64,000 nt of DNA from JAMXLO01 sp963749575 (GTDB lineage: Bacteria; Pseudomonadota; Alphaproteobacteria; Acetobacterales; Acetobacteraceae): the NCBI GenBank assembly GCA_963749575.1, contig CAVVNM010000023.1:248001-312000 (forward strand), in the 5' to 3' direction. The notes beneath the pieces are model-generated. The model made no database searches. It had not been told where the DNA came from and was given only the letters and a program-made list of their open reading frames with translations. Numbering within the stretch: the stretch's first letter is position 1; every line of letters begins with the position of its first letter. Of the stretch, positions 1-8,836 are shown in pieces. Both the position numbers and the translations under genes were made by a program.

Positions 1-668
1 GCCGTGCTGTGCCGCGCCGCGCTGCACGATCTCGTCCGCCAGGTAGCGAGTGGAGATCGTGCACCGCATAGACCTGCGTCGCGGTGGTATCGGCCCAGCG
101 TCTTGCCGAGGACTGCCATGCGCTCCTCCATTCGGCCGAGCACGAACACGGCCTTCTCGCGCATGGCGTCGGGGCTGGTCTCGCCGTAGCGGACGATGCG
201 CTCGCGGTACGGCGCCGGTCCGTCACCGGCCTCGCCGCTGCCGGCGATGACGAACGAGCCTGATGCGCCGTCGGCCGGGCGGGCGAAGCAGAACGCGTGG
301 AAGCTCGGTTCGGCTGGCTTGTGCAGCGGCGGGATGACATTGCTGCGCGCCACCGGGTTGTCGTTGTCGTTCTTCATTACACCCCAGCGCTGCAGCGTCT
401 CGGTGTATTGGCGGTTGAACGCGATGAAGCCGGCTTCGGTGAACTGCGCCGGCGAGCGCAGCTCGCAGGCACAGAAGCCGATGAGTGGCACGCCTTGCCT
501 GCCCAGGTGCTGCTCGATCCAGGCAAAGCCGGCGGCGAGCGGCAGCGGCCGGGCGAATTCCACCCGTTCGATCCGGTGGCCGGCGAGCGCCTCGACGCCG
601 CCGGAATACTGGAATGCGTACGGGATGTAGCGGTAGCCGCCCGCCGGAATGTCGATCGTCGCCGTCAT
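1..668 (-). CDS. RidA-fold deaminase-like protein (CnbZ-like), 3' end outside window
   Basis: From the ATG at 668 the minus strand reads MTATIDIPAGGYRYIPYAFQ, then FCACELRSPAQFTEAGFIAF, ARSNVIPP, FHAFCF and FVIAGSGEA. I associate this pattern with the family annotated as 2-amino-5-chloromuconate deaminase CnbZ, distant YjgF/RidA-fold enzymes that act on enamine or imine intermediates. Near position 97 the frame breaks: after AVLGKT the expected WADTTATQVYAVHDL continues one base over, which looks like one inserted base. The C-terminus lies beyond the window. The physiological substrate cannot be read from the sequence. It follows the Bax-inhibitor gene on the same strand, behind a strong hairpin. 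Confidence 0.6.
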   Translation of the reverse strand, partial: MTATIDIPAGGYRYIPYAFQYSGGVEALAGHRIERVEFARPLPLAAGFAWIEQHLGRQGVPLIGFCACELRSPAQFTEAGFIAFNRQYTETLQRWGVMKNDNDNPVARSNVIPPLHKPAEPSFHAFCFARPADGASGSFVIAGSGEAGDGPAPYRERIVRYGETSPDAMREKAVFVLGRMEERMAVLGKTLGRYHRDAGLCGARSPLATWRTRSCSAARHST

Positions 669-686
669 GTGCTCTCCCCTCATGCA

Positions 687-714
687 AAGGGCCTCGGGTT
701 GCCCCGAGGCCCTT
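687..714 (-). terminator. Perfect 12-bp hairpin between two minus-strand genes
   Basis: Positions 687-698 pair perfectly with 703-714 around a TTGC loop. It lies just after the Bax-inhibitor gene and before the CnbZ-like gene. There is no clear U-run on either side, so it may terminate or attenuate weakly, or protect the mRNA 3' end. Confidence 0.6.
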
Positions 715-738
715 GGTAGCACAGCCGCGCGCGACTGG

Positions 739-1509
739 CTAGCTGTTGTTCCGGTTGCCCAGCAACTGCAGCAGCAGCATGAACAGGTTGATGAAGTTCA
801 GATACAGGCTCAGCGCATCGTATACGCTGCGCTTCGCCGCGCCCTCCGGCCCCTCGGCATAGGCATACTGCACGTAGGTCGCCTTGATCCGCTGCGTGTC
901 GTATGCGGTGAGGCCGACGAACACGACCACGCCGATGATGCTGATGGCGAACTGCAACGCAGAACTGGCGAGGAAGATGTTCACCAGCCCGGCGATGATG
1001 ATGCCGAACAGCCCCATCATCAGGAAGCTGCCGAAGCGGCTGAGGTCCGCCTTGGTCGTGTAGCCGTAGATGCTCATCGCGGCGAAGGTCGCGGCCGTGA
1101 TGAAGAACACGCGGACGATCAACTCGCTGGTGTAGATCAGGAAGATGTTGGTCAGGCTGGCGCCCATCGCGGCGCAGAACAGCCAGTACAGCGTCTGCGC
1201 GGTGGTGCGTGACAGCCGGTTCACCCCCATGCTCAGCACCAGCACGAACGCCAGCGGCGCGAAGATCGAGATCATCGCCAGCGCCGACGGATGGCGTGCC
1301 ATCCCCATCGGGGTCGCCACCATCGGGTAGAACGCGTCGATCAGGCTGGTGTTGGCGATCGCGTAGGCGACGATCCCGGTCAGCAGCAGGCCGGAGGTCA
1401 TCCAGTTGTAGACCCGCAGCATGTATGCGCGGAGCCCGGCGTCCAGGACCGCAGCGGTCGTGGCGGCCGATGCTCTTGGGTAGGTCCGGTAGTCGGGACT
1501 GAAGGCCAT
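739..1509 (-). CDS. Bax inhibitor-1/YccA family membrane protein
   Basis: Intact 256-residue protein, starting MAFSPDYRTYPR, with about seven hydrophobic segments from residue 30 on and a short polar C-terminus ending in LLLQLLGNRNNS. Segments such as VFVGLTAYDTQRIK and LSLYLNFINLFMLLLQLLG are diagnostic of the BI-1/YccA (UPF0005) family. Bacterial members are inner-membrane proteins; YccA modulates FtsH proteolysis and BsYetJ is a pH-sensitive calcium leak channel. The length is normal and there is no frame break. It is probably monocistronic, ended by the hairpin at 687-714. Confidence 0.93.
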   Translation of the reverse strand: MAFSPDYRTYPRASAATTAAVLDAGLRAYMLRVYNWMTSGLLLTGIVAYAIANTSLIDAFYPMVATPMGMARHPSALAMISIFAPLAFVLVLSMGVNRLSRTTAQTLYWLFCAAMGASLTNIFLIYTSELIVRVFFITAATFAAMSIYGYTTKADLSRFGSFLMMGLFGIIIAGLVNIFLASSALQFAISIIGVVVFVGLTAYDTQRIKATYVQYAYAEGPEGAAKRSVYDALSLYLNFINLFMLLLQLLGNRNNS

Positions 1510-1630
1510 GGTTTCCCTCGTTTACCTTTCAGGCGGATTGCCCGTGGCCGCTCAATTTGGCGATCGGCCGGGGCGGTTCAAGCCAACTTGGTAATGAAAG
1601 CTCGGTAACCCATCCGGCGTCCACCGGCCT

Positions 1631-4139
1631 TCACTCGTTCCGCAGCATCGGTGCCGCCTTGGCCCGCAGCGCGGTCGCGGTGCCAGCATAGCCGAACGCA
1701 AGCATCATGGCGAGAGAGGCGATCAGGGTCCCCGCCAGGGTGCCCGGCAGGAACACCCAGTCGATATGCATGATGTAGCGGACCACGCCGAAACTGGCGA
1801 GCGTGCCCACCAGGGCGGCGATCAGGCCGGCGGCGAGGCCCAGGGTGCCGAACTCCACCATCCAGGCGGTGCGGATCTGCCGCCGTGTGGCGCCGAGTGC
1901 CTTCAGGATCACCGCCTCCTGGGTGCGGCGGCGCTGGCCGGCGGCGACCGCGCCGACCAGCACCAGCGCGCCGGCGATCAGGGTCAGCGATCCGGTGGCG
2001 GTCAGCGCGGCGGCGACCTGGTCCAGCAGCGCGGCCACCGCGGCGAGCACGTCCTCCACCCGGATGCCGGTGACGTTGGGCAGGGCATCGGTCACCGCAC
2101 GCAACAGACTGCCCTGGTCCGGGCCGGCCACCCGGACGGTGGCGATATGCGTGTGCGGCGCGTGCTGCAGCAGGCCGGGACTGGCCACCAGGGTGAAGTT
2201 CAGCGACAGGCTCTGCCAGGCGATGTCGCGCAGGCTGGCAACCTTGCAGGTCGATGTCGCGGCCGAGCACGTTGACCCGGACGACGTCGCCGATGCCGAC
2301 GCCCCAGCCGCGGGCCAGCCCGGCATCGAACGAAACCAGCGGCGGGCCGTCATAGTCGGGCGGCCACCAGTGTCCGGCGACGATGCGGGTGCCCGGCGGC
2401 GGCGTGGCGGCATAGGTCAGGCCACGGTCGCCGCGCAGCGCCCACTGGGTGTCCGGCGTGGCGCGCACCTGATCGGCCGGCACGCCGTTCACCGCGACGA
2501 TACGGGCGCGCAGGCTGGGGACCTGGCGCATCTCCTCGACGCCCGGCTGCGCCTGCACCAGGGACTCGAAGCGCGGCAACTGGCTGTCCTGGATGTCCAC
2601 GAAGAAGAAGCTCGGCGCGTTGGCCGGGAAGCTGCTCGGTGATCTCGCGCTGCACATTGCCCTCGATCAGCGCGACGGCGGCGAGGGTGGAGAGGCCGAG
2701 GCCGACCGAGACCAGCATGAGCGGGGTCGACGTGCCCGGCCGGTGCAGGTTGGCAAGGCCCAGCCGTCCGGACGGATTCCGCACCAGCGCTCCGGCCCGC
2801 GCCGCCAGCATCACCAGGCTGCCGCCGAGACGGAACAGGACCAGCGTGCCGAGAGCGGCGGCGCAGAACCACAGCGCGAAGCGGCGATCGGCGGCGGTGG
2901 CGATGGTCAGGGCGATCAGGCAGGGCAGCGACGGCGGCGTTGGCGGCAATCAGGGGACGTGACGGGCGGGTTCGCTCGGGGATCAGCGCGTCGCGGAACA
3001 GCGCCGCGCCGGGGATGCGCGCCGCGCGCCCAAGTGGCCACAGCGAAAACGCCAGCGCCGTCAGCAGGCCGTAGCACGCGGCGAGCAGGAGCGGGCCGGG
3101 ATAGAGGCCGAGTACCGGCGGCACCGGCAGCACGTCCTGGAGCCAGGCGGCCAGCGCGATCGGCGCCAAAGCGCCAGCCGCAAGCCCGATGACGATGCCG
3201 CAGAGGGCGAGCGCCAGGACCTGGATCAGGCAGACTGCCAGCACCAGGGCGGCGGAAGCGCCCAAGACAGCGCAAGGTCGCGATGGTGCGCGCCCGCGCG
3301 TCGAGCCAGGCGCGGACGCCGTTGGCGACGCCGATGCCGCCGACCAGGAGCGAGGTCAGGCCGACCAGCGTCATGAACAGGCTGGTCTGGTCGATGAAGC
3401 GGGCTACGCCGGGCGCGGCATCGTGCGGGTCGCGGATGCGCCAGCCCTGGTCGGGGAAGGCGTTCCGCAGCGCGGCGAGCGCGGCGGCGGGGTCGGGCAG
3501 CGTGGCGCGGAGGGCGTACTGCACCATCGAGCCGGGCGCGATCAGGCCGGTCGAGGCCAGCGCATCGGCCGCGATCAGCACGCGGGGGCCGAGGATGAGC
3601 GGCGCGGCAACGCGGTCGGGTTCGGTGAGCAGGGCGCCGCGGACGGTGAAGCTGGCGTTGCCGAGGCGGACGGTGTCGCCGGGATGGAGGTTGAGGCGGT
3701 CAAGGACCACGGCTTCGGCGAGCAGGCCGTGGTTGGACAAGGCGGTTGCGATACTCGCCGACGTTCGGCTTCGCGGTCAGCGGCCGGTTGCCTCCCCGAC
3801 CAGCGGCCAGGCGCGATCCACCGCCTTCAGCTCGACCAACTGCCGCTCGCCGGACGGCGCGACCAGCATGGACCGCATCTGCACCACATCGGACAGCGTC
3901 GCTCGCCGCGCGCGCAGCCAGTCGCGCAGCGCATCCGGCAACGGCTGCGAGCCGCTCTCCACCTCCAGATCGCCGCCCAGGATGCGCCTGCCGTCCTCCG
4001 CCAGCCCGCGATCGGTGGCCGCCCGCAGCGAGCCGACCGCGGCGATGACCGCAACGCCGAGCGCGAGGCACAGCAGCACGATCCACAGGCCGCGCACGCC
4101 GCCGCGCAGTTCCCGCCGCGCCAGGCGCAGGGCCAGCAT
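1631..4139 (-). CDS. ABC exporter permease, YbbP-like (FtsX domains), frame broken
   Basis: Starts MLALRLARRELRGG, a typical MacB/FtsX-type N-terminus, followed by a membrane segment and a large periplasmic part. It has FtsX-type segments around TLVGLTSLLVGGIGVANGVR and near the C-terminus (AVILKALGATRRQI), ending LRAKAAPMLRNE. The total of about 830 codons fits the COG3127 (YbbP) family of lysophospholipid or lipoprotein-type exporters. The reading frame must be changed near 3760, 3250, 2955, 2650 and 2240. The ATG overlaps the TGA of the ATPase gene by one base, so the two form a translationally coupled pair. Confidence 0.8.
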
Positions 4140-4866
4140 CAGACGGCCGTCCCGACACTGACCGGCGTCAGATCGATCTCCGCCACCCGGCCGTCCGCCA
4201 GATGGACCCGCCGCGAGCACCGCGCCGGCGAGGTGCGCGTCGTGGGTGATCAGCATCAGCGTGGTGCCGGTCTCGGCGCGCAGGCGGAACAGCAGGTCCA
4301 TCACCGCATCGCCGGTCGCCTGGTCCAGGTTGCCGGTCGGCTCATCGGCCAGCAGCAGCCGAGGCCGCGGCGCGAAGGCGCGGGCCAGCGCCACACGCTG
4401 CTGCTCGCCGCCGGAAAGCTGGCCGGGCAGATGGGTCAGCCGATGCGCCAGCCCGACCGCATCGAGCGCCGCGCGCGCCCGGGCCATGGCGTCGCGCGCT
4501 CCGGCCAGTTCCAGCGGCACCGCGACGTTCTCCAGCGCGGTCATCGTCGGGATCAGGTGGAACGCCTGGAACACGATGCCGATCGTCGTCGCGGCGCAGG
4601 CGGGCCAGCGCGTCCTCGTCCATCGCCGTGACGGCGCGCCCGTCCAGCAGGATGCTGCCGGAACTGGCGCGCTCCAGCCCGGCCAGCACCATCAGCAGGC
4701 TGGTCTTGCCGGAGCCGGAGGGCCCGATGATGCCGACCGCCTCGCCGGCCGCGATGTCGAGATCGATGCCGCGCAGGATGTTGACCGGCCCGGCGGCGGA
4801 AGGCACGGTCAGATGCAGGTTCCTGACCTGCACCAGCGGAACCTGAGACGGCGGAGTGGCATCCAT
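4139..4866 (-). CDS. ABC transporter ATPase, YbbA/LolD-like, frame broken
   Basis: The start at 4866 gives MDATPPSQVPLVQVRNLHL. Walker A is GPSGSGKT, the Q-loop follows in a second frame (MFQAFHLIPTMTALENV), the signature is LSGGEQQRVALARA and Walker B is LLLADEPTG, followed by LMLITHD. After HD a third frame supplies RVHLADGRVAEIDLTPV and a TGA that overlaps the permease ATG. Breaks lie near 4590 and 4215. All catalytic motifs are present, so it should power the adjacent permease. It is divergent from the esterase gene, with start codons only about 12 bp apart. Confidence 0.87.
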
Positions 4867-4877
4867 GGCGGCACCAT

Positions 4878-5515
4878 ATGGCGTCCGCGCCCGGTGGCGG
4901 AAAGCCATCGATCGTGCTGGCCCTGGTGCTGCTCGGCCGCCAGCCGACGCGTCGCCGGTCCGGCTGCTGGTGCTCGGCAATTCGCTCTCCGCCGGCTACG
5001 GCCTGGCGCACGCCGACGGCTTCGAGGCGCAGCTGGCGGCCGCATTGCGCGCGCACGGCCACGACGTGCGCATCGTCGATGGCGCGGTGTCCGGCGATAC
5101 CTCGGCCGGCGGCCTGGCGCGGCTCGACTGGACGCTGGGCGATGGCGCCGATGCGGCGATCGTCGAACTGGGCGCGAACGACGGGCTGCGCGGCGTCGAT
5201 CCGGCGGTAACCGAGAAGAACCTGACCGCCATCCTCGACCAGCTGGCGGCGCGGCACATCCCGGTGTTGCTGACCGGCATGTATGCGATGCCCAACCTGG
5301 GGCCGGACTACGCGGCGGCGTTCCGCGCCGTGTTCGACCGGCTGGGGGCGCGGCCCGGCGTGCTGTACGATCCGTTCTTCCTGGACGGCGTGGCGACCGA
5401 CCCGGCGCTCAACCAGCCCGACCGGCTGCATCCCAACGCCGACGGCGTGCAGCGCATCGTGACCCGGCTGCTGCCGCTGGTGGAGAAGCTGCTCGCGGAG
5501 GTGCCGGCGGCATGA
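4878..5515 (+). CDS. Periplasmic SGNH-family esterase (TesA/arylesterase-like)
   Basis: The signal peptide MASAPGGGKPSIVLALVLLG begins at 4878. The frame changes near 4942, apparently one lost base, into the mature enzyme: LLVLGNSLSAGYGL (block I; family usually GDS, here GNS), GDTSAGG (block II), ELGANDGLRG (block III, GxND) and the DxxH block as DRLHPNADG. This is the TesA/acyl-CoA thioesterase I-arylesterase layout at normal length (about 210 residues). It probably hydrolyses esters or thioesters in the periplasm. The pairing opposite a YbbA/YbbP-type exporter is also seen in E. coli (tesA-ybbAP). The stop overlaps the thpR ATG. Confidence 0.87.
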
Positions 5516-6048
5516 GGCTGTTCGTCGGTCTCGAGCTGCCCTGGGAGGTGCGCCGGCGCGTGGCGATGCTGGCGGGCGCCGGCATTCCCGGTGCGCGCTG
5601 GGTGCCGCCGGAGAACTACCACGTGACGCTGCGCTTCATCGGCGAGGCGCCGCGCTATCTGGCCGAGGAGATCGACCATGCGCTGGCCGCGCTGAAGGCG
5701 CCCGCGTTCGCGCTGACGCTGGCCGGCATCGGCACCTTCGCCAAGGGCGGGCGCAGCCAGTCGCTGTGGCTCGGCGTGGAGCGCGGCGAGCCGCTGGAGC
5801 GGCTGCAGGGCAAGATCGAGACCGCGCTGCAGCGCTGCGGGCTGGAACCGGAGCGGCGGCGGTTCCAGCCGCACGTGACGCTGGCGCGGCTGGACGGCGC
5901 CGCGGAGGCGAAGCTCGCGGCGTTCGTGCAGGCGCACAATCTGTTCCGCGCCGATCCGGTGCCGGTGGAGCACTTCACGCTGTTCAGCTCGCTGCTGGGC
6001 AAGGACCAGCCGGTTTATACGGCGGAGGTGGAGTACGCGCTGGGGTAG
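5512..6048 (+). CDS. thpR: RNA 2',3'-cyclic phosphodiesterase
   Basis: Intact 178-residue 2H-phosphoesterase starting MRLFVGLELPWEVRRR. The two catalytic tetrapeptides are HVTLRF (about residue 43) and HVTLAR (about residue 121), the hallmark of LigT/ThpR enzymes, which hydrolyse RNA 2',3'-cyclic phosphates. The start overlaps the esterase stop as ATGA, so it is likely coupled to it. Length and spacing of the motifs are standard. Confidence 0.92.
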   Translation: MRLFVGLELPWEVRRRVAMLAGAGIPGARWVPPENYHVTLRFIGEAPRYLAEEIDHALAALKAPAFALTLAGIGTFAKGGRSQSLWLGVERGEPLERLQGKIETALQRCGLEPERRRFQPHVTLARLDGAAEAKLAAFVQAHNLFRADPVPVEHFTLFSSLLGKDQPVYTAEVEYALG

Positions 6049-6152
6049 GGCTCTGCCGGCGGCACGCTTCGAGGCTCGGGCACGGCGGCTGGTCTTTGCG
6101 CGGAGCCCGCTGATTTGCCACTCTTGGCGGCTCCCCAACTGAGGAAAGATCA

Positions 6153-7299
6153 ATGTCACTGCGCGAGAAGGGTGCCGTCACCGGCGTCGGCGAGACGCAG
6201 TACATGCGCGGCACCGACCGCACGCCGCTGTCGCTACAGCTGGAGGCGTCGCTGCGCGCGATCGCGGACGCCGGCCTCAAACCGACCGACATCGACGGCG
6301 TCATCCCGTATGGCCACGGCGCCGTGGCCGAGGACTTCATCACCAATTTCGGAATTCCCGATTTGCGGTTTTCCGCCACCACGCCAATGGGTGGCGCCAG
6401 CGCGGTCGCATCCATCCAGTGCGCCATTGCCGCGATCGGCGCTGGCATCTGCAATCATGTTCTGCTGTCGCTCGGCCGCACCGGCTATTCCGGCGGGCGG
6501 ATCGGCGCGCGGGTGCAGCAGATGCCGCAGTTCCGCCTGATCGGCGAATTCGAGATGCCGTCCGGCGCCATCGCGCCAGCGCAGCTTTACGCCGTGATGG
6601 CGCGCCGGCACATGGAACTTTACGGCACCACCTCGCGCCAGTTCGCCGAGATCGCGGTCAGCACGCGGCGGCACGCCTCGCTCAACCCGAACGCGACGAT
6701 GCGCAATCCGATCACGGTCGAGGACCATCAGGCCTCGCGCATGATCTCCGATCCGCTGCGCCTGCTCGACTGCTCGCTGGAGAGCGACGGCGGCGCGGCG
6801 GTGGTGATCAGCGCCGTCGAGCGCGCGCGCGACATGCGGCAGCGGCCGGTCATCGTCATGGGCGCGGCCGAAGGTCATCCGGATTCGCCGAGCGCGATCA
6901 CGCAACGACCCGACCTGACCACGCTCGGGCTGGCCAAGGCGGCGCCGAAGGCATTCGCCATGGCCGGTGTCACTGCGCGGCGACATCGATGTGGCCGAGA
7001 TCTACGACTGCTTCACCTACATCGTGCTGTGCCAGCTCGAGGATCTCGGCTTCTGCCGGAAGGGCGAGGGCGGTGGCTTCGTGCAGGACGGCGCGATCGG
7101 TCTCGGCGGGAGGCTGCCGGTCAACACGCATGGCGGGCTGTTGTCGCAGGCACACATGGCGGGGATGAACCACATCATCGAACTGACCCGCCAGTTGCGC
7201 GGCGAGGCGGCCGCACAGGTGGCGCATGCCGAGATCGGCCTGGTCACCGGCTACGGCGACATGGGCGACGGCGCGCTCGCCATCATGCGGCGGGCCTGA
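6153..7299 (+). CDS. Thiolase-like enzyme (SCP-x/acetyl-CoA acetyltransferase family), one frame break
   Basis: Begins MSLREKGAVTGVGETQYM, typical of sterol-carrier-protein-x-type thiolases. Conserved pieces include GGASAVASIQCAIAAI, LLDCSLESDGGAAVVIS, DVAEIYDCFTYIVLCQLEDL and VNTHGGLLSQAHMAGMNHI. The frame changes near 6970, giving about 382 codons in total. The usual nucleophile region near PMGGASA lacks a cysteine, as in lipid-transfer-protein-type retro-aldolases (Ltp2-like) rather than classical thiolases. The next gene is a DUF35 protein, the normal partner of such enzymes in steroid or branched acyl-CoA breakdown. Confidence 0.83.
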
Positions 7300-7300
7300 C

Positions 7301-7711
7301 GTGTCGGATCACGCCAGGCTGCTGCCGCAGCCGACGCCTGACACGCAGCCCTATTGGGACGGCCTCAAGGCGCATCGCCTCCGCCTGCAGCGCTGTGCCG
7401 ACTGCGGCAAGGTGCGCCACTATCCGCGTCCGGTCTGCGATGCCTGCTATTCGATGCACGTCGAGTGGATCGATGCCTCGGGTCGCGGCCGCGTGCACAG
7501 CTGGACCACGACGCATCATGCGTTCCATCCAGGCTTCAAGCCGGACCTGCCCTACACGCTGCTCACCGTCGATCTCGACGAAGGCGTGCGGATGAACGCG
7601 CAGTTGCGCGGTCTCGATCCGGGCAAGCTTCGCGCCGGTATGCCGGTGCGGGTGGACTTCGAACCTGCAACCGACAGCGTGACATTGCCGGTCTTCGTGC
7701 CGGCGAGTTGA
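7301..7711 (+). CDS. Zn-ribbon/OB-fold DUF35 protein, thiolase partner
   Basis: GTG start at 7301, one base after the thiolase stop; 136 residues. The N-terminal rubredoxin-like zinc ribbon is CADC...CDAC (residues about 32-50), followed by an OB fold with GRGRVHSWTTTHHAF and LPYTLLTVDLDEGVRMNAQL. DUF35 proteins bind thiolase-like or Ltp2-type aldolases and form part of their active site or acyl-CoA channel. The tight spacing supports a complex with the upstream enzyme. Confidence 0.88.
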   Translation: MSDHARLLPQPTPDTQPYWDGLKAHRLRLQRCADCGKVRHYPRPVCDACYSMHVEWIDASGRGRVHSWTTTHHAFHPGFKPDLPYTLLTVDLDEGVRMNAQLRGLDPGKLRAGMPVRVDFEPATDSVTLPVFVPAS

Positions 7712-7792
7712 CGCACCGCCTCGGGTCAATAGGCTCGCGCATCGACGTCGCCGGGCTGCTCCGGCCGCAACCGGACGCTGGAGCTCCGCGCC

Positions 7793-8698
7793 ATGCCTGT
7801 ATGGATCCCTATCACCTTGTCCGCCGCATTGTTCCAATGCTGGCGCACCGCCATGCAGCAGAAGCTGCGCCATCTGCTGTCGGTCAACGGTGCCGGCTAT
7901 GTACGTTACCTGTATGGTGCGCCCACCGCGCTGGTGTTGTTCGTCGTTGCCCTGATCGTCACCGGCCTGCCGATCCCCACGCCGAATCTGACATTCCTGG
8001 TTCACTGCGCCGCCGGCGGCCTGCTGCAGATCCTCGCCACCAATCTGCTGATCCTGTCGTTCGGCTACCGGAATTTCGCCGTTGGCACGGCGTATTCCAA
8101 GACCGAGACAGCGCAGAGCGCGATCCTGGCGCTGATCGTGCTGCACGAGGTCCTGCGTCCGCTTGCCTGGATCGGCATCTGTATCGGCCTTGCCGGCGTG
8201 ATGACGCTGTCGCTCGCCGGACGCGGCATGCGACCGGCGCAGCTCGCGCGCGCCACGGTGCAGCCCGCCGCGCTCGCGGGACTCGGCGCGGGACTGCTGT
8301 TCGCGTTCACCACGGTGTTCATCAAGCTGGCCAACCAGGCGCTGAGCGGACCCAGCCTGCTGGTACGCGCATTGTTGGTATTGGTCGTCACCAACACGCT
8401 GCAGATTGTCATGCAAGGCAGCTTCCTGGCCTGGCGCGAACCGCACGAACTGCGCAAGGCGTTCACCACCTGGAGAAGTTCGGCCTGGGTCGGCACGCTG
8501 TCCGCCATGGGCTCGGCCTGCTGGTTCACCGCCTTCGCGCTTGCCCCGATCGGACTGGTCCGCTCGGTCGGCCAGGTGGAAATAGTCTTCACCCTGCTGT
8601 TCAGCCGCTTTTACCTGCGAGAGAGTTTGAAGATCGGCGATGTCGCGGGACTGGTCCTGGTGGTGGCTGGCGTCCTGCTGATCGTGATTGTGAGCTGA
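7793..8698 (+). CDS. EamA/DMT-family transporter
   Basis: Intact 301-residue polytopic protein with about ten predicted helices in two EamA-like halves. The first half ends in GMRPAQLA after IGICIGLAGVMTLSLAG; the second includes FALAPIGLVRSVGQVEIVFT and GDVAGLVLVVAGVLLIVIVS. Drug/metabolite transporters of this type export amino acids or other small metabolites; the substrate is not predictable. About 80 bp separates it from the DUF35 gene, so it may be the last member of that unit. Confidence 0.85.
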   Translation: MPVWIPITLSAALFQCWRTAMQQKLRHLLSVNGAGYVRYLYGAPTALVLFVVALIVTGLPIPTPNLTFLVHCAAGGLLQILATNLLILSFGYRNFAVGTAYSKTETAQSAILALIVLHEVLRPLAWIGICIGLAGVMTLSLAGRGMRPAQLARATVQPAALAGLGAGLLFAFTTVFIKLANQALSGPSLLVRALLVLVVTNTLQIVMQGSFLAWREPHELRKAFTTWRSSAWVGTLSAMGSACWFTAFALAPIGLVRSVGQVEIVFTLLFSRFYLRESLKIGDVAGLVLVVAGVLLIVIVS

Positions 8699-8836
8699 AT
8701 CAGCGATCGCAACACTTGTCGCGATGCTGGCCGGCGAGGCCATTTGTCGCGCTCGGCGAATAGTTTGCATCGTGTCATGCTGTGGAGTTTACTCGTTGCG
8801 ACCGAAGGCAGAACGTGGCCGCCGGCGCAGGGAAGC

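Noticed and set aside
3189..4631. Plus-strand open frame of 480 codons opposite the ABC exporter
   Set aside because: Composition is dominated by R, A, G and Q and it is antisense to a recognisable permease/ATPase; a GC-driven shadow.
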